Shown here in pieces: positions 25,748-34,602 of a stretch of 64,000 nucleotides of DNA. Under the pieces are notes generated by a model. The model made no database searches and had not been told where the DNA came from. It was given only the letters and a program-made list of their open reading frames with translations. The DNA comes from Thiodubiliella sp900128405 (GTDB lineage Bacteria; Pseudomonadota; Gammaproteobacteria; PS1; Pseudothioglobaceae). Location: contig OY821614.1 in assembly GCA_963682085.1 (NCBI GenBank), positions 744,001 to 808,000 of the forward strand, written 5' to 3'. Numbering within the stretch: position 1 is the stretch's first letter; every line of letters begins with the position of its first letter. Both the position numbers and the translations under genes were made by a program.

Positions 25748-26225
25748 AAACATTTCTCACATAGCTTTAACTTGATGGGTTGATATTATAATAAAAAAAA
25801 GCATTTATTTTTATGTAAATGCGAGTAGAAGGAGATTATTTTAGGTAAGGGTTTTATGAGGTAGCATGATAGCTTTTAGTAAATTACTGTTATATTATCG
25901 CTCCCGTAACAAGTAAGCCATTTTGGCATTAACAAGTAGGGATGGGTTTATAACCCATCCTTAAATTTGCTATTGGGAAGGGTTACAAACCCTTCCCTAC
26001 TTTGCGCCGTTATCTTTATTTTCAGATGGGGTAAACTGGTAGTTTGACACCTATTTTTTTTAAAATCAACAAAACCTTGTATTTCTTCGCCATCATTCCA
26101 TAGGTTGGATAAATCGTTGCTTGTCTTGTCTTTATTGGGGTAAATAATTAGGCATTTGGCGATTTCATTGTCTATTTTCAAGCGCGTTCTAATTTTTTCA
26201 TCTCTGGCGTAGCCTGAGAGTTGAC
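25748..26225. repeat. Duplicated mcrC-tail block, copy 2
   Basis: Second copy of the block at 10750-11239, same orientation, with the REP-like hairpin at 25936-26000. It ends abruptly inside the mcrC-derived reading frame at about 26225, where unrelated sequence begins. The non-coding part (25748-26030) holds no gene. Confidence 0.85.
26030..26225 (-). pseudogene. mcrC 3'-end remnant
   Basis: The minus strand reads RQLSGYARDEKIRTRLKIDN, then AKCLIIYPNKDK and NLWNDGEEIQGFV, nearly identical to the C-terminus of the intact mcrC. A one-base insertion shifts the frame in the last residues, and everything upstream of RQLSGY is missing. The adjoining sequence (26226-26330) encodes a fragment with LADQLGDVFDVGIILMN that I cannot place. 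Confidence 0.85.
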
Positions 26226-26377
26226 GCTTATGCCATCTCCCTAGGACAGGGCTATTCATTAGAATGATACCCACATCAAACACATCGCCTAATTGGTCTG
26301 CTAATGCTGAAAGTTCTTGTTACTGCTGTTCAATGTATATCAACACCTGCTTTCATATTTTTAACTCTCATTTGTCT

Positions 26378-27754
26378 TTAAAAAAAATCAATGGATTTTT
26401 CTAAACGCTTTAATGTTATTTTTTTGCCAATCAACTCAGCCACTAAATCAATACTACCTGCATTACCATTACCACTTAAAGCCAAACGAAAAGGCTGCCC
26501 TACCTTGCCAAAGCCAATATCTAATTCATCGCACACTTGCTTAATAATAGACTTAATTTCATCTGCTTGCCAAGTATCAAGTTGGGTTAATTTTTCTAAT
26601 AAAGATTCAAGTGGCACTTTATTTTTAAAGTGCTTGTTGGCAAGTTTTTTATCAAATTCTTCAAAATCTTGATAAAACATCTTTAGCCCCGCAACCATTT
26701 CTACTAGTGTTTTTGAACGATCTTGCAACAACTTAACAACTAAGGGTAAATCTGCTCCGTTGTTAGTGTCAACTTTTTGATTGTGTAAATGCCAATTTAA
26801 ATGTTGAATTAAATGCTCGGGTGTGGCATTTTTGATATAGTCTTGATTAAGCCACAATAATTTCTCTTCGTTAAAACTGGCAGGCGCTTTATTAATATCT
26901 TTTAAATCAAATAACGCAATAATTTCTTCCAGTGAAAATATCTCTTGATCGCCATATGACCAGCCTAAACGCACCAAATAATTCAACAAAGCTTCTGGCA
27001 AAAAACCCGCATCCCGATACGCCATCACACTCACTGCACCATGGCGTTTTGACAAACGAGCACCGTTACTACCCAAAATCATAGGCAAATGTGCAAATTC
27101 TGGCAAAGTCCAGCCTAATGCTTGATATAGATTAATTTGCCTCGGTGTATTATTAATATGGTCATCACCACGAATCACATGGCTAATTGCCATATCATGA
27201 TCATCAACCACAACGGTTAAATTATAAGTCGGTGTGCCGTCGCTGCGGGCAATAATCAAATCATCTAACTCTTTATTGGCAATAGAGATTTTGCCTTTTA
27301 CTGCATCCTTAAAAGCCACTGTGCCGCCTATTGGATTTTTAAAACGCACAACTCTGTGGACACCTGATGATAATTTTTTGTCCCTACAACAGCCGTCATA
27401 CATAGCCTTTTCACCTTTTTCCATCAAGGTTTCTCTCAGATCATTCAATCGTTCTTTTGAACACTCGCAATAATAAGCCTTATCTTCCTCTAATAACTGC
27501 TGAATAACGGCTTTATAACGCTCAAAATGCTGAGTTTGGTAAAATGGCTCTTCATCGTAATCCAATCCTAACCAATTCATACCGTCCAAAATAGCATCAA
27601 CGGAAGCTTGTGTAGAGCGTTCTGTATCAGTATCTTCAATACGCAGGACAAATTGACCCTGCTGTTTTTTGGCAAAAGCCCAAGCAAACAAAGCAGTGCG
27701 TGCACCACCAATGTGCAAATAACCTGTCGGAGAAGGGGCAAATCTTGATTTCAC
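26378..27754 (-). CDS. gltX: Glutamyl-tRNA synthetase
   Basis: Class I aminoacyl-tRNA synthetase charging tRNA-Glu. It has 458 residues: the HIGH-type motif is in SPTGYLHIGGARTALFAW (7-24), the KMSKS-type motif is RLSKRHG in the middle, and an anticodon-binding C-terminal domain is present. Its ATG overlaps the stop of the upstream Sel1-repeat gene by four bases. Confidence 0.96.
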   Translation of the reverse strand: MKSRFAPSPTGYLHIGGARTALFAWAFAKKQQGQFVLRIEDTDTERSTQASVDAILDGMNWLGLDYDEEPFYQTQHFERYKAVIQQLLEEDKAYYCECSKERLNDLRETLMEKGEKAMYDGCCRDKKLSSGVHRVVRFKNPIGGTVAFKDAVKGKISIANKELDDLIIARSDGTPTYNLTVVVDDHDMAISHVIRGDDHINNTPRQINLYQALGWTLPEFAHLPMILGSNGARLSKRHGAVSVMAYRDAGFLPEALLNYLVRLGWSYGDQEIFSLEEIIALFDLKDINKAPASFNEEKLLWLNQDYIKNATPEHLIQHLNWHLHNQKVDTNNGADLPLVVKLLQDRSKTLVEMVAGLKMFYQDFEEFDKKLANKHFKNKVPLESLLEKLTQLDTWQADEIKSIIKQVCDELDIGFGKVGQPFRLALSGNGNAGSIDLVAELIGKKITLKRLEKSIDFF

Positions 27755-28203
27755 GAGTCGTCCGCCTTGGCTGCTAAATCATACCAATACTGTGTTTTTT
27801 CTAAGTTTTTTTCAACTTCCTTGCCATCTTCATACAACATTCCAAGGGCATACATCGCACCTTGAAGCCCATATTCAGCTGCTTTTTCAAACCACTCAAT
27901 CGCTTTAATAATATCTTTTTCAACACCTTCGCCAGTCATATATGCCACTGCAATCATATGGTGTGCAAATGCATGCTCTTGCTCGGCTGCTTTCATAAAA
28001 TTTTCAAATCCCAAGGGTTGATTTTCCACCATTCCTAATCCATTCATCTGCATCATTCCAAGTCGCCACAGGCTTTCAGCACTGCCTTGTGCGGCAAGTG
28101 GTGCTAACAATTGGTAAGCCATTGAAAAATTTTTGGAATCAAAAGCAGCGACCCCACTGGTTAAGTCTGCACTAAAAGCATCGGTTTCATTAGAATTTAA
28201 CAT
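27751..28203 (-). CDS. Sel1-like repeat protein
   Basis: 150 residues from the ATG at 28203; an in-frame ATG 29 codons upstream lacks family-like sequence. About three Sel1-type helical repeats are visible (AAQGSAESLWRLGMMQMNG, AEQEHAFAHHMIAVAYMTG, AAEYGLQGAMYALGMLYEDG). Such solenoids mediate protein contacts; the partner is unknown. There is no signal peptide, so it is probably cytoplasmic. It is coupled to gltX by ATGA overlap. Confidence 0.85.
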   Translation of the reverse strand: MLNSNETDAFSADLTSGVAAFDSKNFSMAYQLLAPLAAQGSAESLWRLGMMQMNGLGMVENQPLGFENFMKAAEQEHAFAHHMIAVAYMTGEGVEKDIIKAIEWFEKAAEYGLQGAMYALGMLYEDGKEVEKNLEKTQYWYDLAAKADDS

Positions 28204-28275
28204 AATTTTATCATTTTTTAAAAAAATTATAATTTTACAAGATTCACACGCACAAGTTATTGAATGTTGTTTGGG

Positions 28276-28281
28276 TATAAT
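28276..28281 (+). promoter_or_regulatory. Candidate -10 element for the rodA operon
   Basis: A consensus TATAAT lies 52 bases before the first gene of the plus-strand cell-wall operon. I see no good -35 at the right distance, so this is tentative. Confidence 0.3.
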
Positions 28282-28332
28282 TAAACACAATTTGAGGCCT
28301 TTTTTTCATAAACCTAATTAAGGATTGTTTTC

Positions 28333-28695
28333 ATGGAATTTAATCAGCAAGACAATAATAATAACAGCATTATTTCTGTAAATAACAATACCGTTGTTTT
28401 GTCGCATACAACATTGTCAATACCTTGCTTTATCTCGTCCAACTATTACACAAAAACCCCCAATTTAACGCTGGAAAAACTGGATAAAATGACGCTATTC
28501 CCACTCAGTTCAAAGAATGATATTAATTTATTGATTGTTGGCACTGGAAAAACTGGCAAGTTTTTAGACCCACAACAACAAATTGCTATTCAGCAAATGG
28601 GCATCGGGATTGAAAGCATGAGCAATGAATCGGCTTGCCGTAGTTTTAATTTATTATTATCCGATGCCAGATTGGTTGGGCTATTGCTACTATGA
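28333..28695 (+). CDS. Mth938-like/DUF498 domain protein
   Basis: 120 residues. The C-terminal ~60 residues (LLIVGTGKTGKFLDPQQQIA and ESMSNESACRSFNLLLSDAR) match the DUF498/Xcc1710 family, related to NDUFAF3, a complex I assembly factor. The bacterial role is not established. It is first in a run of plus-strand cell-wall genes and overlaps rodA by ATGA. A MidA relative (NDUFAF7-like), another complex I assembly-factor homologue, is coded at 18 kb. Confidence 0.8.
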   Translation: MEFNQQDNNNNSIISVNNNTVVLSHTTLSIPCFISSNYYTKTPNLTLEKLDKMTLFPLSSKNDINLLIVGTGKTGKFLDPQQQIAIQQMGIGIESMSNESACRSFNLLLSDARLVGLLLL

Positions 28696-29834
28696 AACGC
28701 ACATTACTAGCCGAAGTTCGCCATTTTTGGCATTATTTTAAAATGGACACGCTTTTATTTTTAATTTTAATGGGAACCAGTGCCTTTGGATTGCTAATGC
28801 TTTATAGTGCCTCTGAATCCATGCACTTAATTTATAAACAAATTCTACACTTTGTGCTGGCTATTGGCGTGATGCTGGTGATTGCACAAATCCCCCCTTA
28901 CTTGCTCAGGCGTTATTCACCTTATTTTATGTTGTTTGGTATTTTTTTGCTATTACTGGTGCTATTATTTGGCTCTAGTAGTGGTGGCGCTCAGCGATGG
29001 CTGGATTTGGGCTTTATGCGTTTCCAGCCCTCAGAATTGATGAAAATCATTATGCCGATTGCCATCGCTTCAATCCTTAGTGAAAAAACATTACCACCAA
29101 AACTTTTGCCTATATTTATCTCAATTGCTGCCATTACGACCATTGTTTTGTTAATTGCCAAGCAGCCTGATTTAGGCACTTCGTTACTTATCGGTGCCAG
29201 TGGTGCTTATGTGTTATTTTTCTCAGGTGTTCGTATTCAGATTATTCGGCATAACAATTGGCTTAATTTCGGTGCAATTGGTGCGTTCATTATTGGCGGC
29301 GGTTATGTTGCTTGGCATTATTTATTAATGACATATCAAAAAAAACGCATTTTAACCATGATTGACCCAAGTTTAGACCCACTCGGTGCTGGCTATCACA
29401 TCTTACAATCTAAAATTGCCATTGGCTCTGGAGGCTTGCTAGGTAAAGGCATTGAGCAAGGGTCTCAATCTCAATTAAATTTTTTACCCGAGCATGCCAC
29501 TGACTTTATTTTTGCAGTAATTGCGGAAGAATTAGGGTTTTTAGGGGTGTTGTTCTTGCTCTGTCTTTACAGTTTGATTATTTGGCGTTGTTTTATTATT
29601 TCTTTTGAATCGGAAGACACTTTTTCTAAGTTATTAGGTGCCAGTTTAACGCTTATTTTCTTTACTTATATGTTTGTCAATATCGGTATGGTATCAGGCT
29701 TATTGCCTGTGGTTGGTGTGCCGTTACCGTTGATTAGTTATGGTGGTTCATCATTAATTACCTTGTTTGCAAGTTTTGGTATTATTATGTCCATTCGCAA
29801 ACACCAAACTCCCAGTTATTTATCTCAATTTTAG
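28692..29834 (+). CDS. rodA: Rod-shape SEDS peptidoglycan polymerase RodA
   Basis: Inner-membrane SEDS glycosyltransferase that polymerises lipid II during lateral wall growth. It has 380 residues with about ten membrane segments. SEDS signatures are KQPDLGTSLLIGASG, FLPEHATDFIFAVIAEELGF and the C-terminal VGVPLPLISYGGSS. The first gene pair overlap and the mltB-dacA context support RodA over FtsW. Confidence 0.94.
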   Translation: MKRTLLAEVRHFWHYFKMDTLLFLILMGTSAFGLLMLYSASESMHLIYKQILHFVLAIGVMLVIAQIPPYLLRRYSPYFMLFGIFLLLLVLLFGSSSGGAQRWLDLGFMRFQPSELMKIIMPIAIASILSEKTLPPKLLPIFISIAAITTIVLLIAKQPDLGTSLLIGASGAYVLFFSGVRIQIIRHNNWLNFGAIGAFIIGGGYVAWHYLLMTYQKKRILTMIDPSLDPLGAGYHILQSKIAIGSGGLLGKGIEQGSQSQLNFLPEHATDFIFAVIAEELGFLGVLFLLCLYSLIIWRCFIISFESEDTFSKLLGASLTLIFFTYMFVNIGMVSGLLPVVGVPLPLISYGGSSLITLFASFGIIMSIRKHQTPSYLSQF

Positions 29835-29837
29835 CCA

Positions 29838-30863
29838 ATGAAAAAATCTATTTTACTTATGTTGTTCCTAACGCTAATATCAAGCAATTGCTTATCTTTA
29901 GAAGGGAAAAAAGTGCCAGCCACAAATTTTAAAATGACGCAAAATTTCATTGAAAAAATGGTGGAAAAACATCATTTTAATAGAGAAAATTTACAATTTA
30001 TCTTTTCCACTATTGAGTTTATCGTTGCCGATAAACCCACAACAAAAAAACCGACTGATAAAACCAAACGCACCAAAAAACCAACAATGTTATGGAGCAA
30101 ATATAAAGACCTGTTTATTACTGAACAACGCATTAAGGATGGCATTAAATTCTGGCAAGACAATCTAAAAGTGCTAGAGCGTGCGGAGCAAACTTACCAT
30201 GTTCCAGCCGAAGTTATTGTTGCCATTCTCGGTATAGAAACTGACTACGGCAACAAAAAAGGCACGCACCCAACATTTGAAACTTTGGTGAAACGCGCAT
30301 TTGGTAATTACCGCCGTCGCACTTTCTATCAAAAAGAATTAGAACAATTTTTACTTATGACCCGTGAAAACTCTATCGCACCTTTGAGCGTTAGCGGTTC
30401 ATACGCAGGGGCAATGGGTTTTCCGCAATTTATTGCCAGTTCGTATCGCTACTATGCCGTTGACTTTAATCAAGATGGAAAAATTGACTTATTCTCAAAC
30501 CCTGTTGATGCCATTGGCTCAATTGCCAATTACTTTGATAAGCATCACTGGCACGACTTTGGGGAAATTGCACGCCCTATTTCCTTAAAAACCCGTCATC
30601 TAAAACACGCTAAGCGCTCTAATTCTAAGCCAAAAAAAAATGCCAAGTATTGGCGTAATAAAGGTTTTGATATAGACGAAGACATTAGTAATAAAACCAA
30701 ATTGGCATTTATTCGCCTTCGACAGAAAAAAAATGACGAAACTTGGCTCACATTTTGGAATTTTTATATATTAACTCGTTATAATCATGACAATAGATAT
30801 GCAATGGTTGCTTATCAATTATCAGCCAAATTAAAACAACAATTTACTTTAAATGCTCACTAA
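29838..30863 (+). CDS. mltB: Lytic murein transglycosylase B
   Basis: Cleaves peptidoglycan glycan strands to 1,6-anhydro-muropeptides. It has 341 residues. An N-terminal signal (about 1-20, with a Cys near 18 that could be a lipobox) directs it to the periplasm. The catalytic Glu134 lies in LGIETDYGN, and GSYAGAMGFPQFI and DAIGSIANYF complete the family core. It starts four bases after rodA. Confidence 0.93.
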   Translation: MKKSILLMLFLTLISSNCLSLEGKKVPATNFKMTQNFIEKMVEKHHFNRENLQFIFSTIEFIVADKPTTKKPTDKTKRTKKPTMLWSKYKDLFITEQRIKDGIKFWQDNLKVLERAEQTYHVPAEVIVAILGIETDYGNKKGTHPTFETLVKRAFGNYRRRTFYQKELEQFLLMTRENSIAPLSVSGSYAGAMGFPQFIASSYRYYAVDFNQDGKIDLFSNPVDAIGSIANYFDKHHWHDFGEIARPISLKTRHLKHAKRSNSKPKKNAKYWRNKGFDIDEDISNKTKLAFIRLRQKKNDETWLTFWNFYILTRYNHDNRYAMVAYQLSAKLKQQFTLNAH

Positions 30864-30869
30864 AAAATT

Positions 30870-31997
30870 ATGAAAAAAAAATCTTTATCCTTGTTCGCCC
30901 TTATTGCTTTTGCCACCTTGTCGCTAAACACACAATCGGCTATTTTTATCACCCCCAAACCCCCATCAATTAATGCAGTAGCCTATATTGTATTAGACCA
31001 TAATTCAGGTGCCATTATTGCTTCAAACAAGCCTGATAAAAAACGCTCACCAGCAAGTTTGACCAAGTTAATGACCGCTTATGTGGTATTTCAACTGATT
31101 AAAGATGGTAGAGTTAAGTTAAACGATGAAGTGCGAATCAGTAAAAAAGCGTGGAAAACGGGTGGCTCAAAAAGTTTTGTTGAAGTGGGCAAGTCCATTA
31201 AACTTGAAACACTGCTCAAAGGTATGATTATCCAGTCAGGCAACGATTCAGCCGTAGCATTAGCCGAGCATATTGCTGGCACCGAAGGCACTTTTGCCAC
31301 CTATATGAATGAATACGCCAGAGAGCTTGGGATGAAAAATTCCCGCTTTGAAAACGCCTCAGGTTTGCCACACAAAAATCAACACACCACCGCCAGAGAT
31401 ATGGCTATACTCTCCTCAGCAACCATTCGCGATTTTCCAAAATTTTACAAATGGTATTCGCAAAAAGAATTTACTTATCATGGTATCAAGCAGCCTAATC
31501 GCAATAAGTTATTATGGAGCGACCACACCGTTGATGGATTAAAAACAGGTTATACCAAAAAAGCGGGTTATAACTTAGTTGCCAGCGCTAAACGCGTGAA
31601 TATGCGTTTGATTTCTGTAGTGCTTGGCTCAACTAGCACACAAGCAAGAGCCTCACAAACACAAACTATTTTAGATTACGGTTTCCGCTTTTTTGAAACT
31701 CAAAAAATAAGCAAAATTAATCAAAAAATAGCTATTTCTGGCTCAACCAAAGCGGAAATTAAAGTTGGATTTAAGACCTCGAAAACCATTACCCTATCTC
31801 GTGGGCAATACAAATTAACCCAACAAGTTATTGAGTTAAATACCGATTTAACAACACCCATTAGCACAGGAGACAATATTGGACACTTAATCATTAAATT
31901 TGAAGGTGAAAATCTTATAAAACTCCCTATTATTGCACTTGAAAATGCACCTAAATCTGGTTTCTTTTCACGCATGCTTGATAAAATTAGGTTTTAA
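30870..31997 (+). CDS. dacA: D-alanyl-D-alanine carboxypeptidase (PBP5/6 type)
   Basis: Low-molecular-weight penicillin-binding protein trimming the terminal D-Ala of pentapeptides. It has 375 residues with a signal peptide (1-~23) and the three serine-acyltransferase motifs SLTK (Ser63-Lys66), SGND and KTG (GLKTGYTKKAGYN). The C-terminal beta domain ends in an amphipathic helix (FFSRMLDKIRF) that anchors PBP5 to the membrane. Confidence 0.95.
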   Translation: MKKKSLSLFALIAFATLSLNTQSAIFITPKPPSINAVAYIVLDHNSGAIIASNKPDKKRSPASLTKLMTAYVVFQLIKDGRVKLNDEVRISKKAWKTGGSKSFVEVGKSIKLETLLKGMIIQSGNDSAVALAEHIAGTEGTFATYMNEYARELGMKNSRFENASGLPHKNQHTTARDMAILSSATIRDFPKFYKWYSQKEFTYHGIKQPNRNKLLWSDHTVDGLKTGYTKKAGYNLVASAKRVNMRLISVVLGSTSTQARASQTQTILDYGFRFFETQKISKINQKIAISGSTKAEIKVGFKTSKTITLSRGQYKLTQQVIELNTDLTTPISTGDNIGHLIIKFEGENLIKLPIIALENAPKSGFFSRMLDKIRF

Positions 31998-32830
31998 TGG
32001 TTTATCTTAACGGCAATTTTATTGCGAAAAAACAAGCCTCTATCTCAGTAATGGATAGAGGTTTTTTGTTTGGCGATGGTGTGTATGAAGTTATTCCAAC
32101 TTATCAAGGTAAGTTATTTCGCCTTGACGCACACCTAAAACGCTTGCAAAACAGCTTGGATGCAATAAAAATATCTAATCCTTATTCAAATAGTGAGTGG
32201 CAAAAAATTCTCAATCAATTATTGGGCTATTCTCAATCAGAAAATCAATCGCTTTATTTGCAAATTACTCGTGGTGCGGATACTCAAAGAAAACACAGTT
32301 TTGACACACTAATTCCTACTGTATATATTGAATCAAATCCACTTATAACGAAAACCAAACACACGCTAGAAAAAGGCGTTAGTGTTATTACACAAGCTGA
32401 TATTCGCTGGTCTCGATGCGATATTAAAGCCACTTCGCTATTGGCAAATGTATTGTATGCTCAAAATGCCAAAGAAAACCAAGTGGAAGAAATTATTTTA
32501 CATCGAGACAATATTGTTACCGAAGGTGCAACCTCAAATGTGTTTATGATTAAAGCAGGTATTTTATTTACACACCCTGCTAGTAAAAACATCCTTTCGG
32601 GTGTTACCCGAGATTTGGTATTAGAAAGTGCACTGGCTTGTAAATTGTCTGCTAATGAATCGGCGTTTACTGTTGATGCGTTGTTAAACGCTGATGAGGT
32701 GTGGATTTCCAGTTCTACTCGTGAAATAATGCCCATTACTCAAATAGACGACCAAGCCGTAAACCATGGAAAAGTTGGCAACTATTGGGAATGCGTCTAT
32801 CACCATTATCAACAATTGAAAAATGATTGA
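31997..32830 (+). CDS. dat: D-amino-acid (D-alanine) aminotransferase
   Basis: Class IV PLP aminotransferase of 277 residues. MDRGFLFGDGVYEVIPTYQG near the start and the Lys in CDIKATSLLANVLYAQNAK fit D-amino-acid transaminases, and the position directly after dacA is typical. It interconverts D-Ala and D-Glu with 2-oxo acids, feeding wall synthesis or reusing released D-Ala. Class IV paralogues are hard to tell apart by eye; the branched-chain enzyme is encoded separately at 57 kb. Its start overlaps the dacA stop. Confidence 0.85.
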   Translation: MVYLNGNFIAKKQASISVMDRGFLFGDGVYEVIPTYQGKLFRLDAHLKRLQNSLDAIKISNPYSNSEWQKILNQLLGYSQSENQSLYLQITRGADTQRKHSFDTLIPTVYIESNPLITKTKHTLEKGVSVITQADIRWSRCDIKATSLLANVLYAQNAKENQVEEIILHRDNIVTEGATSNVFMIKAGILFTHPASKNILSGVTRDLVLESALACKLSANESAFTVDALLNADEVWISSSTREIMPITQIDDQAVNHGKVGNYWECVYHHYQQLKND

Positions 32831-33755
32831 TTTACGACTTGACCTATTAACTGATTGGTTGGCACATTTTTTTGGCGATGAAAACTTTGTTATCACCAGT
32901 GCCAGTGACGATGCCAGTTTTCGCCGTTATTTTAGAATTGAACGCAATAATGCCACTTTTATTGCCATGGATGCGCCACCAGAAAAAGAAAACAGCGATA
33001 CATTTATTAAAATTGCCACGCTTTTAAATGCAAATAATATTTATGCGCCCAAGATTATTGAAACAGATTTAGTGCAAGGTTTTTTACTGCTAGAAGACTT
33101 GGGTAATGTTACTTTCTTGCAAGCACTAAATGAAAATAATCGTATCAATCTGTATAAAAAAGCCATTAACGAACTTATAAAGATACAAAAAATTGACTAT
33201 CAAAACAAAGACTTGCCTTTATACGATAATGTGCTATTAACAAATGAAATGCAATTATTAATTGATTGGTATTTGCCACAGAAGAAGGCAAACCCTTCTC
33301 CACTATTGCTAACCGATATTTTTCAATTACTCAGCGATAATGCGCAAAACTCCCCCCAGGTCTTTGTCCACCGAGATTACCATGCACGCAATTTAATGGT
33401 CATTAAAGAGAAAATTGCCGTCATTGATTTTCAAGATGCTGTGATTGGTTCAAACACTTACGATTTATGCTCCTTGTTAAAAGATGCCTACCTTGAATTA
33501 TCGACAGATGAAATACAAATTTTATTACGCTATTACCACACGCAAGCCCACATCAAACTTAACTTTTCACAGTTTGAAAAACAATTTGATTTAATGGGTT
33601 TGCAACGCCATTTAAAAATTCTTGGCATTTTTAAACGCTTGTCAATGCGTGATGATAAACACCAATATCTAAATAACATTCCATTGGTTAAAAAATATGT
33701 ATTGCAAATTGCTGATAAATATCCAGAGTTCGCTATTTTGAAGGTATTTTTATGA
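32823..33755 (+). CDS. amgK: Anomeric MurNAc/GlcNAc kinase (AmgK-like)
   Basis: 310-residue aminoglycoside-phosphotransferase-fold kinase. The catalytic loop VHRDYHARNLMV and metal site VIDFQDAVIGSNTYDL are intact. In Pseudomonas AmgK phosphorylates MurNAc at C1 for the cell-wall recycling bypass. The immediate neighbour (4-base overlap) encodes the MurU-like enzyme that uses this product, which supports the assignment. Confidence 0.88.
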   Translation: MIDLRLDLLTDWLAHFFGDENFVITSASDDASFRRYFRIERNNATFIAMDAPPEKENSDTFIKIATLLNANNIYAPKIIETDLVQGFLLLEDLGNVTFLQALNENNRINLYKKAINELIKIQKIDYQNKDLPLYDNVLLTNEMQLLIDWYLPQKKANPSPLLLTDIFQLLSDNAQNSPQVFVHRDYHARNLMVIKEKIAVIDFQDAVIGSNTYDLCSLLKDAYLELSTDEIQILLRYYHTQAHIKLNFSQFEKQFDLMGLQRHLKILGIFKRLSMRDDKHQYLNNIPLVKKYVLQIADKYPEFAILKVFL

Positions 33756-34414
33756 AAGCTATGATTTTAGCTGCTGGCAGAGGGGAGCGTATGATGCCAC
33801 TCACCAAAAATATACCCAAACCTTTGCTCAACGCCAAAGGCAAACCCTTGATTGAACACAGCATCTGTGCGCTAAAAAACGCAGGCATTACCGACATTGT
33901 CATTAATACCTCCTACCTAGGCGAACAAATTCAGACGCATCTAGGCAATGGCAAAAAATTCGGCGTAAAACTCCAATATAGCACCGAACAACACGCCCTA
34001 GAAACTGCAGGTGGTATTATTCAAGCCCTACCCTTATTAGGCAACCAGCCCTTTATTATCATTAATTCTGATATATTGTGTGATTATGATTTATCCTCAC
34101 TCACCCTGCCAACCAACTCGCTAGCCCACCTTGTATTAGTCAACAACCCTGAACATCATCCTAATGGTGATTTTTTTATTGACACTGAGCAGAAAATTAA
34201 TTGTAATAAAAATAACCGCCTTACCTTTTCTGGCATAGGCATTTATCGCCCTAATTTCTTTAAAAATCATATTCACACTCAAAGTGCATTAGCTCTTTAC
34301 CCGCTACTTAAAGAGGCAATTGATAACCAGCAATTAACAGGCGAACACCACTCAGGATATTGGCAGGATATTGGCACACCCAAACGCCTTGAATTAATCA
34401 ATCAACAAATCTAA
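33752..34414 (+). CDS. murU: MurNAc-1-phosphate uridylyltransferase (MurU-like)
   Basis: 220-residue nucleotidyltransferase with the N-terminal signature MILAAGRGERMMPLTKNIPKP and a metal Asp in IINSDILCDYD. It converts MurNAc-1-P to UDP-MurNAc, bypassing de novo synthesis. It is coupled to amgK. Confidence 0.88.
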   Translation: MKAMILAAGRGERMMPLTKNIPKPLLNAKGKPLIEHSICALKNAGITDIVINTSYLGEQIQTHLGNGKKFGVKLQYSTEQHALETAGGIIQALPLLGNQPFIIINSDILCDYDLSSLTLPTNSLAHLVLVNNPEHHPNGDFFIDTEQKINCNKNNRLTFSGIGIYRPNFFKNHIHTQSALALYPLLKEAIDNQQLTGEHHSGYWQDIGTPKRLELINQQI

Positions 34415-34435
34415 AATTCAAGTAAAATAAATTTC

Positions 34436-34543
34436 GGCAGTGTCTAGGGTGCACTAACAATAAACAGTTATGAACTCCGCCAGATCCGGAAGGAAGCAAC
34501 GGTAATAATTTTTTTATGTGTTAGCCGTTATTCTGACACTGCC
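34436..34543 (+). ncRNA. ffs: Signal recognition particle RNA (4.5S)
   Basis: 108-base RNA with pairing ends GGCAGTGTC and GACACTGCC and the conserved domain IV core CCAGATCCGGAAGGAAGCA, containing the Ffh-binding internal loops and GGAA tetraloop. A T-run follows (34546-34553) as terminator. It lies directly upstream of dnaX, a common gammaproteobacterial location. Confidence 0.93.
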
Positions 34544-34602
34544 ACTTTTTTTTAATACGAATCCTTTTTCAAGCAAAAGGATTTAAATACAATAAACTGA
34601 AC

